9,690 bases of DNA, from positions 1-9,690 of the forward strand of contig JAILFI010000002.1 in the NCBI GenBank assembly GCA_024697655.1. Reading direction: 5' to 3'. How positions within the stretch are numbered: the first letter of the stretch is position 1; each line of letters starts with the position of its first letter. Source of the stretch: Clostridiales bacterium. Lineage in GTDB: Bacteria; Bacillota_A; Clostridia; Peptostreptococcales; Anaerovoracaceae. Position numbers and translations under genes: made by a program. Below are positions 6,177-9,690 of this stretch, one piece after another. Below the pieces are notes generated by a model. That model had not been told where the DNA came from and ran no database searches. It saw only the letters and a list, made by a program, of their open reading frames with translations.

Positions 6177-7370
6177 TCAGTTGTACCGGACGCCGTATTC
6201 TTTCCGGTCTCCTAAAACACCTTTGACAACATCGACGTTGCCGGGCGGACAGCCGACGACCCAGCGCAGCCCTTTTGCTTCCGCCAGTTTTCGGCAGCAT
6301 ATCCCGATGCAGACCGTATTGTCCGCATCGGCGCCTTCCGGCAGCATCTCCTCTGTACAGGGACCGACGCAGACATTCATGCCCTCCAGGTATGGGAACA
6401 GATCCTGCGCCTTCATATCCATCAGGGCGCTGATGACTGTATTATGGCAGCCCGTACAGGCATCTTTCGCGAAGACCAGATTGAACGAATCCGGGATCCC
6501 TTCGATTTCTACCTCGCAGGAGCGCTTGAACCGGCTCGCGACCTCTTCGATCTGCTTTCCGATGACTTCGATCTTCGCAAGATCCATCTCCCCGAAGCCG
6601 CGGTCATACGCCGCCTTGGTGATCATGACCTCCTCCGGTTCATAGCCCATGATCTTGCCGGTCACCGCTTCACAGGCGACAAGATCCTTGGAACCTATGA
6701 TCAGATCCATGCGTTTCGTCTCGCCGAAGATCGGTCCGAGCCCCTGCTGCCCGTACGTACCGTCTACGATCTCCAGGCAGGGCTTGAGGTACAGATTCCA
6801 GTCGACGACACCTTCGATCAGTCCTTTCTTGTGGAAGTCTTTTTTCTGTGTATCCACGAGCAGACCCTTGAGGTTTTTCATACCGAGCGTGATCTCGGTC
6901 TGGTCGTGAGTCTTCATGACCGGCACGGTGATGATGGCATCGCAGTCACGGACCAGCTCCCAGGTGTCGATCTCACGAAAGACGATCCCGTCCCCGATGT
7001 CGAGTCTGATGCGGGCGTTTTCCTTCGCCTTCAGATCGATGACCGGGATTCCCTGTTCACGCAGCTGCTGATAGCCGCATTTTTCGATGGTGAGCTCGGT
7101 ATCCGCGCCGGCTGCGGAAGACTCCGCTATCACGGGAACCGCCCCCTCCGCCTTCACTGCTTCGTAAAGCGCCAGACAGACCTCCCAGCGCGTGATGCCG
7201 CCGGAGAGCCGGTCTGTCGGGCAGGCTACCAGATTTGGTTTGATAATGACCTTATCACCCGGCTTGATGATATCCGAAAGCCCGCCGATGTCCGCAAGGA
7301 CCTGGTCGACGGTCTCTTTAATGGCAGCATAGTCATCGCCGCCCGTTTTACGCACAGATACAACTGACAT
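6177..7370 (-). CDS. DUF362 family protein with cysteine-rich C-terminus
   Basis: The 397-residue protein shows the DUF362 core: VIIKPNLVA (about 41-49), PVIAESS, DAIITVPVMKTH (134-145), and MKNLKG (164-169). The function of DUF362 is not established; members often occur with ferredoxin domains. Here the usual paired CxxCxxCxxxC ferredoxin motif is absent. The last 100 residues instead carry CTGC (Cys305, Cys308), CVGPC (Cys334, Cys338), CIGICC (Cys354, Cys358, Cys359) and GCPPGN (Cys374), which suggests a metal or Fe-S site. There is no signal peptide or membrane segment, so it is likely cytoplasmic. The ATG at 7370 follows a strong AAAGGAGG. It lies 55 bp after the MBL-fold gene with no promoter in between, so it is probably co-transcribed with it. 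The family call is confident; the activity is unknown. Confidence 0.85.
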   Translation of the reverse strand: MSVVSVRKTGGDDYAAIKETVDQVLADIGGLSDIIKPGDKVIIKPNLVACPTDRLSGGITRWEVCLALYEAVKAEGAVPVIAESSAAGADTELTIEKCGYQQLREQGIPVIDLKAKENARIRLDIGDGIVFREIDTWELVRDCDAIITVPVMKTHDQTEITLGMKNLKGLLVDTQKKDFHKKGLIEGVVDWNLYLKPCLEIVDGTYGQQGLGPIFGETKRMDLIIGSKDLVACEAVTGKIMGYEPEEVMITKAAYDRGFGEMDLAKIEVIGKQIEEVASRFKRSCEVEIEGIPDSFNLVFAKDACTGCHNTVISALMDMKAQDLFPYLEGMNVCVGPCTEEMLPEGADADNTVCIGICCRKLAEAKGLRWVVGCPPGNVDVVKGVLGDRKEYGVRYN

Positions 7371-7425
7371 GTGTATCCTCCTTTCCCCGCTCCGCGCAGC
7401 AGGCGCCGGGCAGGCGTTCCTGTGA

Positions 7426-8067
7426 TCAATCCCGGATAATGTTCCGCACTTCGACGGCGGGATCCACCAGCGATGCGAACCTGTCGCCGTCGCTCTTCTT
7501 CCCTACTATAGTACCGTAATGGGTCGGAATCGCCACCGCAGGGCGGATCGTATTGATCAGTGCCGCGGCTTCCTTTGCGTCCATTGTGAACTTGCCGCCG
7601 ACCGGTACGAGCGCGATGTCGCAGGCAACTGCACTGTTCTCGTCCGTCTTATCCGTATCTCCGGCGATGAAAACACGCTTTCCGTCCGTATGCAGAATAT
7701 ACCCGATCCATCCGGCGCTCTTCGGATGGAATGGTTTGAGACGATTGTAGGAAGCGACTGTTTCAAAGGAAAGGCCGGCGATCCGGTATTTCCTGCCGGG
7801 CATGACCGTTTCGATCCGTTCAAACGCCAGCCCGGTCCCGGCTGCTTTGGCAGCCAGTTTTTCCGGTACGACAAGTACCGTTGACGGTCCGATGACCCCG
7901 GCCAGATCGTCCGGTGAAAAATGATCGTAGTGATCGTGTGTGATCAGGATCAGGTCTGCGTCATGCGGTGCATCCTTCATGCGGAACGGGTCGATATACA
8001 CATTGCCCGCTTCGCAGCGAATGCGGATGCTGCTCTGGGTGAACACTTCGATATTCGAAATATCCAT
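7426..8067 (-). CDS. MBL-fold metal-dependent hydrolase (UlaG-like)
   Basis: The 213-residue protein belongs to the metallo-beta-lactamase superfamily, in the short UlaG/YtkL-like group of cytoplasmic metal hydrolases. The metal-binding motif THDHYDH gives His44, Asp45, His46, Asp48 and His49. GDTD (Asp137) supplies the bridging acid, and PTHYG (His183) supplies the last histidine. The N-terminal IRIRCEAGNVYIDPF strand pattern is typical of the group. Length is normal and all metal ligands are present. The ATG at 8067 is preceded by AAAGGAGGG. It starts 39 bp after the BASS symporter stop codon, with its own promoter candidate overlapping that stop. Substrate unknown; UlaG-type lactonase activity or phosphodiester cleavage are possible but unproven. 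Confidence 0.9.
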   Translation of the reverse strand: MDISNIEVFTQSSIRIRCEAGNVYIDPFRMKDAPHDADLILITHDHYDHFSPDDLAGVIGPSTVLVVPEKLAAKAAGTGLAFERIETVMPGRKYRIAGLSFETVASYNRLKPFHPKSAGWIGYILHTDGKRVFIAGDTDKTDENSAVACDIALVPVGGKFTMDAKEAAALINTIRPAVAIPTHYGTIVGKKSDGDRFASLVDPAVEVRNIIRD

Positions 8068-8085
8068 GGTCCCTCCTTTCCCGTT

Positions 8086-8100
8086 CTTCCATATAGGAAG
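8086..8100. repeat. Inverted repeat at the predicted start site upstream of the MBL gene
   Basis: CTTCC (8086-8090), ATATA, GGAAG (8096-8100) is a perfect 5-bp dyad with a 5-base centre. It directly follows the -10 and covers the likely +1, a position suited to a repressor site; it could equally be a small 5' stem in the message. Confidence 0.4.
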
Positions 8101-8109
8101 ATTATATCA
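8101..8109 (-). promoter_or_regulatory. Extended -10 promoter candidate for the MBL-DUF362-hydrolase genes
   Basis: The minus strand reads TGATATAAT: a TGn extension plus a perfect TATAAT (8106-8101), overlapping the TGA stop of the BASS gene. No TTGACA-like -35 lies at 17 bases. Transcription would start near 8094, about 17 bases before the ribosome binding site. Confidence 0.5.
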
Positions 8110-9066
8110 CACTTCTCCGGAAGATGATCCTTTGGAGGATACGCGCTGCAGGATCCCCGCCAGGACCGCGCCGGAAATGTTATGCCATACCGAAAAGATG
8201 GCGCCGGGAACCGTCGCCATGGCAAGGTCGGGAAACGCCGTTCCAGCCAGTGCCGTTGCCAGCCCGGAGTTCTGCATGCCGATCTCGACAGAGATGGCTT
8301 TCGTCTGCGGTGTGTCCAGTTTCAGCAGCCTGCCGATCCCGAACCCGCAGGTGTACCCGAGCAGATTGTGCAGGATCACGACCGCAAAGACGACCGCACC
8401 GGTCGACAGGATCTTTTCCGCGTTGTGCGATACGACCGCCATCACGATCAGGCAGATCGCGGTGACGGACACCAGCGGCAGGATCTTTGCAAAGGAGGCC
8501 GTAAAACGGCCGAGGAAGCGATTCACCAGCAGTCCCAATACGATCGGAATGATCACGACCTGCACGACCGACAGAAACATGCTCCACACGTCCACCTCTA
8601 CGGACGTATGCAGGAACAAATACGTGACTGCCGGGGTCAGAAGCGGTGCGAGAAGCGTGTTCACGCTCGTCATGCCGACCGACAGCGCGACGTCGCCGCC
8701 CGCCAGATACGTGATGACATTGCTGGAGGTGCCACCCGGGCAGGTCCCCACCAGGATCACCCCTGCGAGCAGCGCTGTATCGAGATGAAACGCCATTCCG
8801 AGACCGTATGCCAGCAGCGGCATGATGGTGAACTGGCTGATACACCCGAGCAGGATGTTCCTCGGATGTTGAAAAACGTATTTGAAGTCCTCCGTTTTCA
8901 GTGTCAGCCCCATGCCGAACATGACGAGCATCAGAAGATAGTTGATCCACCCCGTCTGCACCCACAATGCAGTCTTCGGGCAGAACAGCGAAAGAGCAGC
9001 GATCACGAGAACAATGACCGCCATGTATTTACCGACAAATGCACTGATCTTTTCAAGTGCCTGCAA
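8107..9066 (-). CDS. Bile acid:sodium symporter (BASS) family transporter
   Basis: This inner-membrane secondary carrier belongs to the BASS family, which imports organic anions (bile acids, keto acids, pantoate and others) with Na+. With a TTG start at 9066 it has 319 residues, the normal length, and about ten hydrophobic segments. TCPGGTSSN (108-116) and EIGMQN (261-266) match the crossover helices. Glu261, Gln265 and Asn116 correspond, as I recall them, to the sodium-site residues Glu260, Gln264 and Asn115 of the Neisseria ASBT homologue. The start was chosen because AAGGAAGGAG lies 7 bases before TTG at 9066. An ATG at 9132 would add an arginine-rich extension that overlaps the upstream gene and lacks such a site. 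It lies 16 bp after the upstream membrane-protein gene, so the two probably share a transcript. The substrate cannot be told. Confidence 0.9.
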   Translation of the reverse strand: MQALEKISAFVGKYMAVIVLVIAALSLFCPKTALWVQTGWINYLLMLVMFGMGLTLKTEDFKYVFQHPRNILLGCISQFTIMPLLAYGLGMAFHLDTALLAGVILVGTCPGGTSSNVITYLAGGDVALSVGMTSVNTLLAPLLTPAVTYLFLHTSVEVDVWSMFLSVVQVVIIPIVLGLLVNRFLGRFTASFAKILPLVSVTAICLIVMAVVSHNAEKILSTGAVVFAVVILHNLLGYTCGFGIGRLLKLDTPQTKAISVEIGMQNSGLATALAGTAFPDLAMATVPGAIFSVWHNISGAVLAGILQRVSSKGSSSGEV

Positions 9067-9082
9067 GCGCAAGCTCCTTCCT

Positions 9083-9690
9083 TCAGCCGGGGAGATACGG
9101 GATATACTGCCTGAGCGCCACCGCCAGAACAAGACCGGCGAGCAAAGCGATCGCCGTCTGTTTCGGCGTCTTGTACAGCACGGCTGCGGCGGCGAGGAAG
9201 ATCACGGTATTGGCCGCGTCGAGAAGATAAAAATACCAATGTCCTACGCTAAAGCAGTTCATGGCCATCACCCACAGAATCAACGTGCTGAGAACGATGG
9301 ACGGTGTGGTGCCCCCTTTCGCGTACCAGCACAGGACCGCCATGACCGGTGATACCAGCGTGATGCCGTACCAGATCAGCATGTAGCTGCCTGGGTCGAA
9401 TCCGCTGAACAAAATCGAATAGAGATGGTACGCGGCGCACATGCCCGCAAAGAATACGAATACATTGACGGCGGCTTTTCCCGGTGTGTCACTGAACACT
9501 GCGATGATGAGCGCAAACAGCAGCCAGGGCGCCAGCGCCGTGAAGAGATTACCAGGATCGAGTCGCTCCAGGACGCGCAGCCAAAGAACCGCAACGTCAA
9601 AGACCAGACTGACAAGCGACTTGGCAGCAAAACCCACAAACATGCCAAATACGAAAAACAGAACTGTATTCCGCACCGACTTCTTTTTAT
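9083..9690 (-). CDS. Polytopic membrane protein of unknown family, 5' end outside the window
   Basis: I do not recognise this protein. About 200 residues are visible, with six or seven hydrophobic segments: VLFFVFGMFVGF, then LAPWLLFALIIAVF, FVFFAGMCAAY, WYGITLVSPVMAVL, STLILWVMAM, NTVIFLAAAAVLY and IALLAGLVLAVAL. It ends RQYIPYLPG. There are no conserved charged motifs within the membrane segments. A GTG at 9676 could be the start (197 residues), but no ribosome binding site is visible in the 14 bases before it. The frame stays open to the edge and encodes KKKS just before, a typical N-terminus, so the true start is probably a few codons beyond the window. It is followed after 16 bp by the BASS symporter and is likely in its operon. 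Confidence 0.7.
   Translation of the reverse strand, partial: KKKSVRNTVLFFVFGMFVGFAAKSLVSLVFDVAVLWLRVLERLDPGNLFTALAPWLLFALIIAVFSDTPGKAAVNVFVFFAGMCAAYHLYSILFSGFDPGSYMLIWYGITLVSPVMAVLCWYAKGGTTPSIVLSTLILWVMAMNCFSVGHWYFYLLDAANTVIFLAAAAVLYKTPKQTAIALLAGLVLAVALRQYIPYLPG

Noticed and set aside
6444..7367. A 307-codon plus-strand open frame opposite the DUF362 gene, and similar long ones opposite the other genes
   Set aside because: All are mirror frames of genes with clear family motifs and good ribosome binding sites; none has its own start signals.
7381..7420. GC-rich imperfect hairpin between the MBL and DUF362 genes
   Set aside because: The core stem is only four pairs with mismatches outside it, and no T-run follows, so it is not a convincing terminator.

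Overview
The window looks like chromosomal DNA from an anaerobic, fairly GC-rich member of the Bacillota (class Clostridia or a near relative). This rests on four things: an oxygen-sensitive class III ribonucleotide reductase with a clostridial-type ATP-cone and C-terminal zinc region, strong AGGAGG-type ribosome binding sites, an NrdR-type operator, and a Gram-positive-style lipoprotein. The genus cannot be named from the sequence alone. There is no mobile element, CRISPR array, tRNA or rRNA.

Layout. On the minus strand at the left edge lies the N-terminus of a sodium:alanine (AGCS) symporter, with its promoter and a dyad-rich leader. Next comes a minus-strand nrdD-nrdG operon whose genes overlap by 4 bp. 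It ends in a Rho-independent terminator and starts from a good sigma-A promoter followed by a single NrdR box. Divergent from it, and the only plus-strand gene, is a 486-residue lipoprotein. By eye it has the layout of a PepD-type M20 dipeptidase with most of its metal and catalytic residues replaced. It converges with a run of minus-strand genes. In transcription order these are a polytopic membrane protein (running off the right edge), a BASS-family sodium symporter starting at TTG, an UlaG-like metallo-beta-lactamase-fold hydrolase, a DUF362 protein with a cysteine-rich C-terminus, and an alpha/beta hydrolase of the lysophospholipase/monoglyceride lipase type.

How the genes work together. 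NrdG activates NrdD to make dNTPs without oxygen, and the NrdR box ties this to nucleotide supply. The BASS, MBL, DUF362 and lipase-like genes are closely spaced and co-directional, but there is an internal promoter candidate before the MBL gene. They may form a loosely coupled transport and hydrolysis cluster; the substrate is unknown. The most unusual item is the lipoprotein pseudo-peptidase. The DUF362 protein and the regulatory dyads in the leaders are second-tier.
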